Source: Lachnospiraceae bacterium (lineage in GTDB: Bacteria > Bacillota > Clostridia > Lachnospirales > Lachnospiraceae). Taken from it: a stretch of DNA of 33,095 nucleotides. Shown here piece by piece: positions 1 through 7,620 of this stretch (position 1 is the first letter of the stretch; each line of letters starts with the position of its first letter). The notes beneath the pieces were generated by a model, which was given only the letters and a program-made list of their open reading frames with translations, made no database searches and was not told the DNA's origin. The DNA is taken from contig JAFYDI010000039.1 of the NCBI GenBank assembly GCA_017544835.1, forward strand, positions 1 to 33,095. The letters are read 5' to 3'. The position numbers and the translations under genes are program-made.

Positions 1-22
1 AGTATAATGCGTTACGCAAGAA

Positions 23-865
23 TTATTTCTCGTAGAACAGTACTCCCAAAGTGTTGGGGCCGCAGTGGCTGGAAATAACGCCGCCCGCTCTGGTCTCCAA
101 AACTTCGTCAAATACGCCGAGTCCCTCAAGGTAGTCTCGTACCTCTTTAACAAGCTCGCGACTGCAACCCGAGTGAGTGATGAAAACCCTTGCCGGATGG
201 GCATTCTTAAGGTCTTCTTCAAGCCCCGTGGCATAAGTCATGATAGCGTGCTCCACGTGGCCGCGAAGCTTTCTTGCAACTCCCATGGCACCGTCTTTAA
301 CCTCGATAATCGGGTGAATTCTCAAGGTATTGGCAAGAAGCGCCGTAACCGCGCTGCAACGACCGCCGCGCGCCAGATATGTAAGCGTGTCGATTACAAA
401 GCTTGCGCGTACCTTCGCCCTGTCCTCATTTATTCTTTCTGCAATAGATGCTGCATCCATTCCGCCGGCCGCAAGTTCGGCTGCACGAATAACCTGAAGG
501 CCGATACCCGTCGACAAATTGTAAGAATCGATGACGTGAAGCTTCTCATATCCGCCGCCCACCATCGCAACCACGTTGCAAGTTGAGCTCATCTTACTTG
601 AGATGCAAAAGAAAATGATATCATCCCCCGCATCGATAAGCGGTCTTAACACAGCTTCCGCGCGTTCCTGGGACACTGCCGCAGTCTTGGGCGTAGTTTT
701 GTTTAAATCCGCCCACTCAAAAATCTTGTCGGGAGTAATGTCTTCGCCGTCATAGTAAGACTTCTCCCCCATAATAATACTTAACGGAACAATCGTAATA
801 CCATATCTTTTAACCAGTTCCTCCGACAAATCGCAGGTACTGTCCGCCAATATTCTGATAGCCAT
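23..865 (-). CDS. DegV family fatty-acid-binding protein
   Basis: A 280-residue protein of the usual DegV length. The N-terminal ADSTCDL segment and the SSKMSSTCN segment near residue 90 match the two serine/threonine-rich loops that hold a fatty-acid carboxylate in this family. The FIDTLTYLARGGR-like segment near residue 160 is also typical. Members bind a single fatty acid and several act as FakB-type subunits of fatty acid kinase. Which role this copy has cannot be told, because no fakA is in view. The ATG at 865 overlaps the stop of the upstream C_GCAxxG gene as TAATG, and the GGGAG of that gene's last codons serves as its ribosome binding site, so translation is probably coupled. Family is secure; the exact ligand is not. 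Confidence 0.92.
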   Translation of the reverse strand: MAIRILADSTCDLSEELVKRYGITIVPLSIIMGEKSYYDGEDITPDKIFEWADLNKTTPKTAAVSQERAEAVLRPLIDAGDDIIFFCISSKMSSTCNVVAMVGGGYEKLHVIDSYNLSTGIGLQVIRAAELAAGGMDAASIAERINEDRAKVRASFVIDTLTYLARGGRCSAVTALLANTLRIHPIIEVKDGAMGVARKLRGHVEHAIMTYATGLEEDLKNAHPARVFITHSGCSRELVKEVRDYLEGLGVFDEVLETRAGGVISSHCGPNTLGVLFYEK

Positions 866-1257
866 TATTGTTCTCCCATAACCTTCGCATACGACATAAC
901 TGCGTTCTTAACACACTGATCGCAGGGGCAGATTACCACGCCTGTATCAATACCCTTTAAATCCTTACAGGTAAGGGCTCCCGATACTGCCTCGAAATCC
1001 TCACAGATTGACTTGGCATACTTAACGGTTCCGTTACCTTCAAGCTTCATGCCTGCCACCATTACCGCGCCGATTAACGCGCCGCAGGTAGCCTTCATGG
1101 TTCCCATACCCACGCAAAAGCCCGATGCAATCTTCTTCATCGTATCTTCGCTTAAGCCGGTCTCCTCCGCAAGCGCTACTGCCACCGCCTGACAACAGTT
1201 GCACTGTCCGGTTGTCTTAAGTTCTACCGCTCTTTTAGCAGCTTCTTCAAAATTCAT
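865..1257 (-). CDS. C_GCAxxG_C_C family redox-active protein
   Basis: A small Cys-rich protein (about 130 residues from the ATG at 1257). It has a CNCCQA motif near the N-terminus, a CGALIG segment matching the C-GCAxxG signature, and a CPCDQCV motif near the C-terminus. This is the recognisable pattern of the putative redox or metal-binding C_GCAxxG_C_C family. The frame is open to a GTG at 1287, but the ATG at 1257 is preceded by AGGGAG at a good spacing, so I use it. It overlaps degV by one base and shares its operon. The biochemical function of the family is not established. Confidence 0.88.
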   Translation of the reverse strand: MNFEEAAKRAVELKTTGQCNCCQAVAVALAEETGLSEDTMKKIASGFCVGMGTMKATCGALIGAVMVAGMKLEGNGTVKYAKSICEDFEAVSGALTCKDLKGIDTGVVICPCDQCVKNAVMSYAKVMGEQ

Positions 1258-1312
1258 ATTGTAATTCTCCCTGACATATTTCCCCACAAAAGGTAGTTTT
1301 TACTCCGTATTC

Positions 1313-1340
1313 ATTGTACACCAAGTTGACTTTTAGTAAA
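1313..1340 (-). promoter_or_regulatory. Putative sigma-A promoter for the C_GCAxxG-degV operon
   Basis: On the minus strand TTTACT (1335-1340) and TACAAT (1313-1318) are separated by 16 bp and lie about 55 bp upstream of the ATG at 1257. The -10 matches the consensus at five of six positions; the -35 is weaker. Inferred from sequence only. Confidence 0.5.
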
Positions 1341-1403
1341 AGAAAAAAAGCATTAACTTTTCTTTTGCGAAAAAGTGTTGAAAAACAATAACATAGTTCA
1401 AGG

Positions 1404-2021
1404 CTATAACAGCGATAAATCTATGTAGGGCTCGTTCTTTTGCCGCTTGCCGTAAATGGTTTCAAGCTCGGTTATCAGTTCGTCTTTGGTATAGAGAGTG
1501 TCGTCATGGCTCTTGATGGCGGCAGTAAACTCTATATTCTTAAGAATCTTAATCATATCAAACATGACAGAGACGTTATAACCCTTGACATTGGAATAAC
1601 ACCCGTCACCTAAAAAGATGAGGTTTTTGTTGACTGTTATGGTCAAGCTTCCCTTTGCGTGACTGCTCGGAAGTGGAAAAATGTCGATAACTACGCCATC
1701 TTCGAGGTGTACGGGGTTCTTAACGACAGTACCGCCACCGTAGTACTTAAAGGTGTAATCTCCCACATAAAGGTCGTTATCTATCGGTGCCAGGGCTTTA
1801 AGGTTACCCATGTGATCCGCGTGAAAATGGGTGATAATTATCTTCTTATTCGGTATCGATTTAAGGGTTTCAAGCGCCTCTTCATTGCTGCCCACGTCCA
1901 CTATATAGGTGTGCTTGTCACCTTTTATGATGTAGACGTCGGCAGAAAGAGGATTGTCGCTGCATTCAATTTTGGAAATGTAATCGTTGATTTTAACCAT
2001 ATTCGTATATGTTTCCGTCAC
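1404..2021 (-). CDS. MBL-fold metallo-hydrolase
   Basis: A 205-residue metallo-beta-lactamase-fold protein. It has the zinc-binding motif THFHADH (HxHxDH) near residue 65, a downstream LPSSHAKGS histidine and an FLGDGC aspartate, which together form the usual dinuclear metal site. Length suits the small glyoxalase-II-like or lactonase-like members. Substrate cannot be predicted. Two starts are possible: the GTG at 2021, or the ATG at 2000 beginning MVKINDYI. Neither has a strong ribosome binding site. The gene starts five bases after the end of the ABC transporter gene, so it is probably cotranscribed with it. Confidence 0.85.
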   Translation of the reverse strand: MTETYTNMVKINDYISKIECSDNPLSADVYIIKGDKHTYIVDVGSNEEALETLKSIPNKKIIITHFHADHMGNLKALAPIDNDLYVGDYTFKYYGGGTVVKNPVHLEDGVVIDIFPLPSSHAKGSLTITVNKNLIFLGDGCYSNVKGYNVSVMFDMIKILKNIEFTAAIKSHDDTLYTKDELITELETIYGKRQKNEPYIDLSLL

Positions 2022-2025
2022 CGGT

Positions 2026-3867
2026 TTAGTCGCCGTCTTCGCTGTCGGGAATGCGTTTAAACTGAGTGTTGTAAAGTTCGGTGTATACGCCGCCGGCTTT
2101 TACCAGGTCTTTGTGCTGTCCGCGTTCTGCAATTTTTCCGTCTTTGATTACAAGAATCTCATCGGCAGCCAAGATTGTCGATAATCTGTGGGCTATAAGA
2201 ATGCTGGTACGAGATTCGATGATGGGGTCGATAGCTTCCTGAATCTTGCTTTCCGAAATAGAGTCAAGGGCTGAGGTTGCCTCGTCAAATATAAGCAGTG
2301 CAGGGTCTTTGAGAAGGACTCTGGCAATGGATATTCTTTGTTTTTCACCGCCGGAAAGCTTAAGGCCGCGGTTACCGACCATAGTGTCAAAGCCTGTCTC
2401 CTGCGAGGATATGAAATCATAGATATTGGCTTTCTTGCAGGCATCGATGAGTTCTGCCTCGGTGGCATCGGGCTTGGCATAGAGCAAGTTGTCTCTGATG
2501 GTACCGTTAAAGAGGTAGGTCTCCTGAGATACCACGCCCACGTTCTTACGAAGGTAGTCAAGGTCGATTGTGCGAACGTCTTCGCCGTCAAAGAGGACTC
2601 TGCCGTCGCATACGTCGTAGAGTCGCGGGATAAGGTTGATAATCGTGCTCTTGCCGGAGCCGGAGGGCCCTACAATGGCTATGCTTTTGCCACTTTCAAG
2701 CGTGAAGCTTATATCATGCAAGATTTCTCGCTCGGGGTCGTAGCTGAAGAATACGTGGTCGAACTCAACCTGTCCTGTGGTCTTTGCAGGAATAACGGGT
2801 GTTTCTGAATTTTTAATTTCAACGGGCATGTCGAAGTAATCAAAGATTCTTGTAAACAGCGCCATTGAACGCATCCAGTCTACCTGAATGTTAAGAAGCG
2901 AATTGACAGGCATGTAAGTTCTGCCAAGAAGGGCCACAAGAACAGTAACGTCACCGATGGTAAGTGAGCTGTTGTACTTAATCATCAGGATACCGCCTGC
3001 AAGATACAGGAGCATAGGTCCGATGTTGGTAACGGTTGTAAGTACCACGAAGAACCAGCGGCCTGCCATGCGTTCTTTGATGTTAAGCTTGACCATGCGG
3101 GAATTGGCTTCTTTGTAGCGGTCGTATTCGTGTTTTTCTTTGCCAAAGAGCTTAACTAAGAGCTGACCGCTTACGGAAAGGGTCTCGTTAAGTATGCCGT
3201 TAATCTCATCGTTGCAAGCCTGGGCCTCATTGGTAAGCGCCCAACGGGTCTTGCCGGCTCTTCTCGTAGGAATTACGAAGAGCGGGATAACAGCTATTCC
3301 GATAAGCGCCATAATCCAGTTCTTGCTAAACATCGCGATGATGGCAAAAACAAGCGTAATGGAGTTCGATAATATGCTTCTGAAAGTATTGGTAATGACA
3401 TTCTCGACGCCGTCGATGTCGCTTGTCATACGAGTGATGATATCGCCCTGATTGTTGGTGGTGAAAAATCGCTGGGACATCTTCTGAAGATGGCTGTACA
3501 TCTGATTGCGCATGTCAAAGGTGATATGCTGGGCAATCCAGGTGTTGATGTAGCTTTCAAGTACGCCTATCAGATTGGCTCCGAGGTTGGTAAGAAGGGA
3601 TGCCACGATAAAGAATACGAGCATCTTAAGGTTTCTTTTGCCCAGACCTTCGTCGATAATCTTACCCGTTAAAATCGAGGGCATCAGGTTTAAAACCGAT
3701 GACAGAGAAATTGCAACGAGTACCAGTAACAGCTGTTTCCAATAGGGCGTAAGATAGGAAATGACGCGTTTTACCAGTGCTCCGGTAATCTTCGGCGCGT
3801 TTTTCTTCTCCTCTTCGTCCATAAAGCCCCGCATGATGGGGCCTCCCATTCTTCCTCCGGGTGGCAT
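2026..3867 (-). CDS. ABC exporter, fused permease and ATPase (multidrug/lipid type)
   Basis: A half-transporter of about 613 residues. Six transmembrane helices fall in the first 300 residues, followed by a nucleotide-binding domain with Walker A GPSGSGKST, the Q-loop VVSQETYLF, signature LSGGEKQR, Walker B LLIFDEATSALD and the H-loop IAHRLS. This is the MsbA/LmrA-like type IV exporter layout. It would act in the membrane as a homodimer, or as a heterodimer with a partner that is not in this window. The frame is open upstream to 3966, but the ATG at 3867 has GGAGG eight bases ahead and begins a Met/Gly-rich cytosolic tail (MPPGGRMGGP) common in clostridial members. The substrate is unknown. 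Confidence 0.95.
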   Translation of the reverse strand: MPPGGRMGGPIMRGFMDEEEKKNAPKITGALVKRVISYLTPYWKQLLLVLVAISLSSVLNLMPSILTGKIIDEGLGKRNLKMLVFFIVASLLTNLGANLIGVLESYINTWIAQHITFDMRNQMYSHLQKMSQRFFTTNNQGDIITRMTSDIDGVENVITNTFRSILSNSITLVFAIIAMFSKNWIMALIGIAVIPLFVIPTRRAGKTRWALTNEAQACNDEINGILNETLSVSGQLLVKLFGKEKHEYDRYKEANSRMVKLNIKERMAGRWFFVVLTTVTNIGPMLLYLAGGILMIKYNSSLTIGDVTVLVALLGRTYMPVNSLLNIQVDWMRSMALFTRIFDYFDMPVEIKNSETPVIPAKTTGQVEFDHVFFSYDPEREILHDISFTLESGKSIAIVGPSGSGKSTIINLIPRLYDVCDGRVLFDGEDVRTIDLDYLRKNVGVVSQETYLFNGTIRDNLLYAKPDATEAELIDACKKANIYDFISSQETGFDTMVGNRGLKLSGGEKQRISIARVLLKDPALLIFDEATSALDSISESKIQEAIDPIIESRTSILIAHRLSTILAADEILVIKDGKIAERGQHKDLVKAGGVYTELYNTQFKRIPDSEDGD

Positions 3868-3901
3868 AGTGTAATCCTCCAATGTGTTTTCTTTGTAATC
3901 A

Positions 3902-3927
3902 TCGGATTTCTTAATGATGAAATCCGA
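3902..3927 (-). promoter_or_regulatory. Inverted repeat just downstream of a candidate -10, upstream of the ABC exporter
   Basis: TCGGATTTC (3902-3910) and GAAATCCGA (3919-3927) are perfect 9-bp arms around an 8-nt centre. On the minus strand it begins immediately after a TACAAT (3929-3934), so it would cover the transcription start like an operator. There is no T-tract, so it is not a simple terminator. No good -35 was found, so the promoter is uncertain. Confidence 0.45.
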
Positions 3928-3992
3928 GATTGTATGCGGTCGCCGAATGTCTGCTTGTGCGAGCACAGCAGCCGCTTGGCTCGTCGCCTACC

Positions 3993-4026
3993 AAAAAGGG
4001 TTTTGAAAGATACTTCAAAACCCTTT
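3993..4026 (-). terminator. Rho-independent terminator of the 4047-5402 gene
   Basis: On the minus strand AAAGGGTTTTGAA pairs perfectly with TTCAAAACCCTTT (13 bp, 6-nt loop) and runs into a short T-tract. It lies about 20 bp after the stop of the upstream gene and before the leader of the ABC exporter. Confidence 0.85.
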
Positions 4027-4046
4027 AATGTTACTTATTTCTTCAA

Positions 4047-5402
4047 TTAATTGAGATCTGAGATGTCGCCGGCGAGGTCGCTTACGCGGTCTTCAAGTGT
4101 ACTGACGGTATCACTGAAGGACGAAACCTTGGAGTGGAGCTCGTTAAGCGCTTCTCTGACGGTTTTAGGCTGACCGTTAACCATCTGCTCGTCAAGAGCC
4201 TTTAAGTCTTTCCTAAAATCGTCTATGGCTTCGGTATAGCCGTCAATATCGGTATCAATCGCCTTTAACTCATTGGCAAAAGTGTCAATCTCCGCTTGGA
4301 ACCCGGAAGCGTCAAAATCCTCATCGGATTTAATATCTTCAAGGTCATCTCTTGCAGCTTCAAGATCGTCTGCCGCATCATCAACCATTCCTTCGATATC
4401 ATCAAGCATGTCGCTGATTTCGTCCTGAAGTTCTTCAAGTTCTTCCGCTAATTCATCTTCATCGTCGTTATCGCCGTCGGAAGAAAAGCTGAAATGGAAG
4501 TTCTTATTGAATTTCTTGTTGAATTTTTCGTTAAATTCTTTGTTGAATTTCTCGTTAAACTCTTTGTTGAATTTTTCGTTGAACTCTTCTACGTTAAAAG
4601 GAAATTCTTTCCTGAATCCTTCTTTTACCGATTCTTTGGCTACTTTCTTGCGGATAGCTTCTGTGGAGTACTTGTCTCCGCCGTACTGCGTGATGCTCGG
4701 CCAACCGTCCTGGAAGACAATGTTGTGGCGTTGCGGTCTGTATGCCGCGAACTCATCGGGTTCGTCTTTCATATCGCTATACGCTGCGGGTTCTCTCGCC
4801 GGCATGACTGCCATGGGTGCCTTAGCTGCAGTAAAGGAAAATGTTACGCTTACGTCGCCTTCGATATTCGGCGTTGTAAAGGGAATCTCGTAGAGCTCCC
4901 AGCCTTTCTGATGAAGGAGGGGCTTGATATAGCCTCTGTTAAGTCTGTATACGTTACAATTCTCCCAGTCGTTAAAGAATGCAATTTTGAAGTTGCATAC
5001 TTCATTGGCTGATTCATTCTCACCGCCGTTAAGCCAGAATACGTAGCTGTATGAGGTGTTTGGGGTAAGCATGTAAGGTCTGGAAATCGCTACGGTCTCG
5101 CCGCTGTTCCAGCTGCCAAGCATAAGTGTCTCAGAAAGTGAACCGTCTAAGCCGGTCATAAAAGAAATATCAGTGTTGCGGCGAATCCACTCGTCGCCTT
5201 TGAATGTTATATAGATCATTGATTGTGTCTCCTCCGAAATAATCGATTTATGTTCGGGCGGAGCCTTGCCTGCAGACATTCGAATGGTTCCTTCGTCTAC
5301 GAAGCTTGCTCGCCCACTCTTAATGAGGCCCTTCGCCCGTTTGGGAAAAGTGGTCCCGATAATGTCTCCATTGGCATCTGTAACTATAATGTTTTTTGTC
5401 AT
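4047..5402 (-). CDS. Unknown 451-residue protein with octapeptide repeats and acidic coiled coil
   Basis: I do not recognise a function. Three parts are visible. Residues 1-50 form a compact segment containing TFPKRAKGLIKSGRASFVDE, which from memory resembles a recurrent N-terminal tag on clostridial hypothetical proteins (not verified). Residues 64-230 look like a beta-rich, aromatic-rich domain, possibly jelly-roll or carbohydrate-binding-like. Residues 265-451 hold the octapeptide repeat EFNEKFNK, then a very acidic helical stretch with heptad-like spacing, probably a coiled coil. There is no signal peptide or TM segment, so the protein is predicted cytosolic. ATG at 5402 has GGGGAGG six bases ahead. 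It has its own promoter and terminator, so it is a single-gene unit. Its leader is duplicated (see 5391-5537). Confidence 0.8.
   Translation of the reverse strand: MTKNIIVTDANGDIIGTTFPKRAKGLIKSGRASFVDEGTIRMSAGKAPPEHKSIISEETQSMIYITFKGDEWIRRNTDISFMTGLDGSLSETLMLGSWNSGETVAISRPYMLTPNTSYSYVFWLNGGENESANEVCNFKIAFFNDWENCNVYRLNRGYIKPLLHQKGWELYEIPFTTPNIEGDVSVTFSFTAAKAPMAVMPAREPAAYSDMKDEPDEFAAYRPQRHNIVFQDGWPSITQYGGDKYSTEAIRKKVAKESVKEGFRKEFPFNVEEFNEKFNKEFNEKFNKEFNEKFNKKFNKNFHFSFSSDGDNDDEDELAEELEELQDEISDMLDDIEGMVDDAADDLEAARDDLEDIKSDEDFDASGFQAEIDTFANELKAIDTDIDGYTEAIDDFRKDLKALDEQMVNGQPKTVREALNELHSKVSSFSDTVSTLEDRVSDLAGDISDLN
4517..4590 (-). repeat. Three tandem 24-bp repeats encoding EFNEKFNK octapeptides
   Basis: Three imperfect 24-bp units sit head to tail inside the 4047-5402 gene. 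They encode about three EFNEKFNK octapeptides followed by a degenerate KKFNKNF. Substitutions are mostly at third codon positions, so the peptide is conserved better than the DNA. Unit number may vary between strains through slippage. Confidence 0.85.
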
Positions 5403-5537
5403 GGGTGTCCTCCCCTGATACAGATAGTGTTATGAAGTTTAATGGTCTACGTTTTTTGTTATGGGTGTCGTGCCCCGACCTGTGTGTTTGCTTTAGTCGC
5501 TGTTTTTTGTTATGGGTGCCTCCCCCGACCTGCGCGT
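5391..5537 (-). repeat. Three tandem copies of a translation-start leader
   Basis: A segment of about 25-36 bp covering the ribosome binding site, start and first codons of the 4047-5402 gene occurs three times, beginning at 5391, 5451 and 5502 on the plus strand. All share GTTTTTTGTYATGGGTG (plus strand). Only the copy nearest the gene has ATG. The other two read ATA ACA AAA AAC and hit stop codons within about eight codons. The outermost copy keeps a GGGGGAGG site; the middle one has lost it. Confidence 0.85.
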
Positions 5538-5550
5538 TTACACTATATAT

Positions 5551-5579
5551 AGGCTATCATTTGCGTGGGGCTGTGTCAA
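5551..5579 (-). promoter_or_regulatory. Promoter of the 4047-5402 gene
   Basis: On the minus strand a perfect TTGACA (5574-5579) is followed after 17 bp by TAGCCT (5551-5556), preceded by TG at the extended -10 position. It lies upstream of all three leader copies, so the transcript would carry them as an untranslated leader of about 140 nt. Confidence 0.6.
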
Positions 5580-5693
5580 TTTGATTTGTTGCGATTTTTC
5601 CTTAATTTTCTCGCATTTTTTGAGAAGTTGATGGGCTATTGTTCCGCGATTTGTGTTATCATTCTTAATAACATATGTTTTCGAGGTTAAATC

Positions 5694-6512
5694 ATGAATG
5701 TCATAAATGTAACTGATTGTCACGACGAGCGGCTGAGTATGTATACCGAATGTAACGAGACTCAGCTTTTTCATTACTATGAGCCGCAAGGAGGAGTTTT
5801 TGTGGCTGAGACACCTATGGTGATTGAGCGGGCGCTTGATAAGGGATATGAGCCGATTTCTTTTTTCTTTGAAGATAAGGTGTGGGAAGCGGGCGAAGTG
5901 TGTGCTTTGGTCGAGTCGTGCGATGTACCCGATGTGCCGGTGTATGTGGCACCTTGGAAGGAAATGCGCGAGATTATAGGGTATAACCTGACGCGCGGGG
6001 CGCTTTGCGCCTTTAAGCGGAAGGCCCACGTTCCCGCTGCCGAATTGCTTGCTACGGTTAAGAAAGTTGTGGTGTTGGAAGAAGTGTTAAATCCTACGAA
6101 TGTCGGTGCGATTTATCGCTCCGCCGCGGCGCTTGGAGCCGAGGCCATTCTCATCACGACCGTCTCCGCGGACCCTCTTTACCGCCGCGCCGCAAGAGTC
6201 TCTGTCGGCACCGTCTTCTCACTGCCCTTTACATACTTTGAGAAAGGTTCTGACTATATGGCTCTTCTTAAGTCTCAGGGCTTCACTACGGTTTCTCTCG
6301 CCCTGCGCGACGACGCCGTGCCCGTCTATGACCCTGCAATCAAGGCCCACGACAAGCTCGCCGTAATCTTCGGCAACGAAGCCAACGGCATCAAGCCAGA
6401 AACCCTCGCCGCCTCCGACTACACCGCCATCATCCCCATGTCTCTCGGCGTAGACTCCCTCAATGTGGCCGCCGCCTCCGCCGTAACGTTCTATGAACTG
6501 TTTTCGAAATAA
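5694..6512 (+). CDS. TrmH/SpoU family RNA 2'-O-methyltransferase
   Basis: A 272-residue SPOUT methyltransferase. The three SpoU motifs are clear in the C-terminal half: NPTNVGAIYRSAAALG, VIFGNEANGI, and IPMSLGVDSLNVAAASAV. These form the trefoil-knot SAM site and supply the catalytic Arg/Asn/Glu/Ser set. The N-terminal 100 residues are the substrate-binding region seen in rRNA-type members. Probably methylates a ribose in rRNA or tRNA; the target cannot be assigned. ATG at 5694 has GAGG seven bases upstream. Codon choice changes along the gene: G/T-ending codons up to about 6115, then strongly C-ending codons. Downstream lies inverted-repeat array 1. Confidence 0.93.
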   Translation: MNVINVTDCHDERLSMYTECNETQLFHYYEPQGGVFVAETPMVIERALDKGYEPISFFFEDKVWEAGEVCALVESCDVPDVPVYVAPWKEMREIIGYNLTRGALCAFKRKAHVPAAELLATVKKVVVLEEVLNPTNVGAIYRSAAALGAEAILITTVSADPLYRRAARVSVGTVFSLPFTYFEKGSDYMALLKSQGFTTVSLALRDDAVPVYDPAIKAHDKLAVIFGNEANGIKPETLAASDYTAIIPMSLGVDSLNVAAASAVTFYELFSK

Positions 6513-6587
6513 TAGTCAAAGCTTATTGTTCTTTTACTATCGCGTTCAGTGTACCAAATAGATCCTGATTAGCTTTTTTCGTGCTGA

Positions 6588-7008
6588 TTCCCACCTTCTT
6601 TATTTATTTGGACTCGAGGTGGGAATTTCTTTTGACCCGCATAAGACAAATTTCCCACCTTTGATGAATTATCCTTGGCAAGGTGGGAATTATTTTTTAC
6701 TCTCAGTACACGTTATTCCCACCTTTCATGCTTCTTCGTTAACAAGGTGGGAATTATTTTTTCTGTAGATAACCATTTTTCCCACCTTCTACAAATTTCT
6801 CGCTATAAGGTGGGAACTCCTTGATTCTTTTGTCCGAAAAAATTCCCACCTTACTTGCTTTTTAAGTTAGAAGGTGGGAATCATTAAATCATTGTGCGTC
6901 TAGCTTTTCCAACCTTTTAGGGAAATATGCCTTCAAGGTGGGATTTTGCAAAAACTTATAAGACTTTTCATTCCCACCTTACCAGTCAAATATGTTAGAT
7001 GGTGGGAA
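6588..7008. repeat. Array 1: seven units of 10-nt arm / 18-nt loop / 10-nt arm, 26-nt linkers
   Basis: Left arms (TTCCCACCTT) start at 6588, 6652, 6716, 6779, 6843, 6907 and 6971. Right arms (AAGGTGGGAA) start at 6616, 6680, 6744, 6807, 6871, 6935 and 6999. Every loop is exactly 18 nt and every linker is 26 nt except one of 25, giving a 64-bp period. Arms carry only four substitutions in 14 copies (first right arm, both arms of unit 6, last right arm). Loops and linkers are all different, though loop centres are AT-rich and several linkers start with T-runs. The array fills the space between the convergent trmH-type and RNHCP genes. Individual units could terminate transcription, but that does not explain the regular spacing. 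Not a canonical CRISPR, and no cas gene is present. Confidence 0.95.
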
Positions 7009-7014
7009 AAAGTG

Positions 7015-7443
7015 TCACCACCTAAGCTCGCCGTCGCCACCCATGAGGCGGGTCATTTCTTCGATACGCTCGAGGGGGAAGGGCGGGCAGGATACGGGCT
7101 TCATGGCAAGAGACATAAGTTTCATGGGATTGTCGTCCGCCGCGATACGGTTAGAGCTTAATGCCCCGCATATCTTACAGCGGTGGACAATGGCCCATTC
7201 GCCGTTCTTGCGTACCCATACGGAGATGGGCTCCATTACGCCGCCGCAGTCTGCGGAGCGGTCGCCGGGCTCGTTGTCTAAGTGCTGACTTGAAAGGCAG
7301 TACGGGCAATGATTGCGATGGTCGCTGCCGGCGCCGGCAGGCACTACGAGCCTGCCACAGACTTTGCAGGTAAAGGATTCGTTGCAAGGGTGTGTCTTAT
7401 AGTAATTCTTTTCGTATTGTTTTCTTTTATTTTCTCTGTTCAA
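7015..7443 (-). CDS. RNHCP domain protein (zinc ribbon)
   Basis: About 142 residues. The eponymous motif is present as HRNHCPYCL, with an upstream CKVCG pair and a downstream HRCKICG pair, giving zinc-ribbon-like metal sites. The SNRIAADDNP segment near the end is also typical of the family. Function of RNHCP proteins is unknown. The open frame runs from 7458, but the TTG at 7443 has GGAGG eight bases upstream and gives the better start. The stop codon lies seven bases from the last arm of array 1. Confidence 0.9.
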   Translation of the reverse strand: MNRENKRKQYEKNYYKTHPCNESFTCKVCGRLVVPAGAGSDHRNHCPYCLSSQHLDNEPGDRSADCGGVMEPISVWVRKNGEWAIVHRCKICGALSSNRIAADDNPMKLMSLAMKPVSCPPFPLERIEEMTRLMGGDGELRW

Positions 7444-7482
7444 TTTTCTGTCCTCCAAAAAAGTTTATTTGTTCAAACCTTT

Positions 7483-7514
7483 GGGAGGCCTGCGAGACGT
7501 TTAGCAAACCTCCC
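7483..7514 (-). other. Hairpin between rsgA fusion and RNHCP gene
   Basis: GGGAGG (7483-7488) pairs with CCTCCC (7509-7514), with a further three-base pair inside a small internal loop. There is no T-tract on either side. It could be a weak terminator, a processing site or chance; no clear role. Confidence 0.35.
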
Positions 7515-7620
7515 GGTTATGCTGCAGTCTCCGATGTCTTATTACTAGATTTCAAGAAATCCTCCTTATTATTCAGGTACTGTGGCCTATTAGTTGTAAA
7601 AAGAACCTGTTACGCTAAAT

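Noticed and set aside
6588-7008. CRISPR array
   Set aside because: Repeats are only 10 nt, alternate in orientation, and spacers alternate 18 and 26 nt. There is no leader or cas gene in the window.
7517-7555. 12-codon TTG-start ORF with a GGAGG site
   Set aside because: Too short, no codon bias signal, and no downstream attenuator with a T-tract to support a leader peptide.
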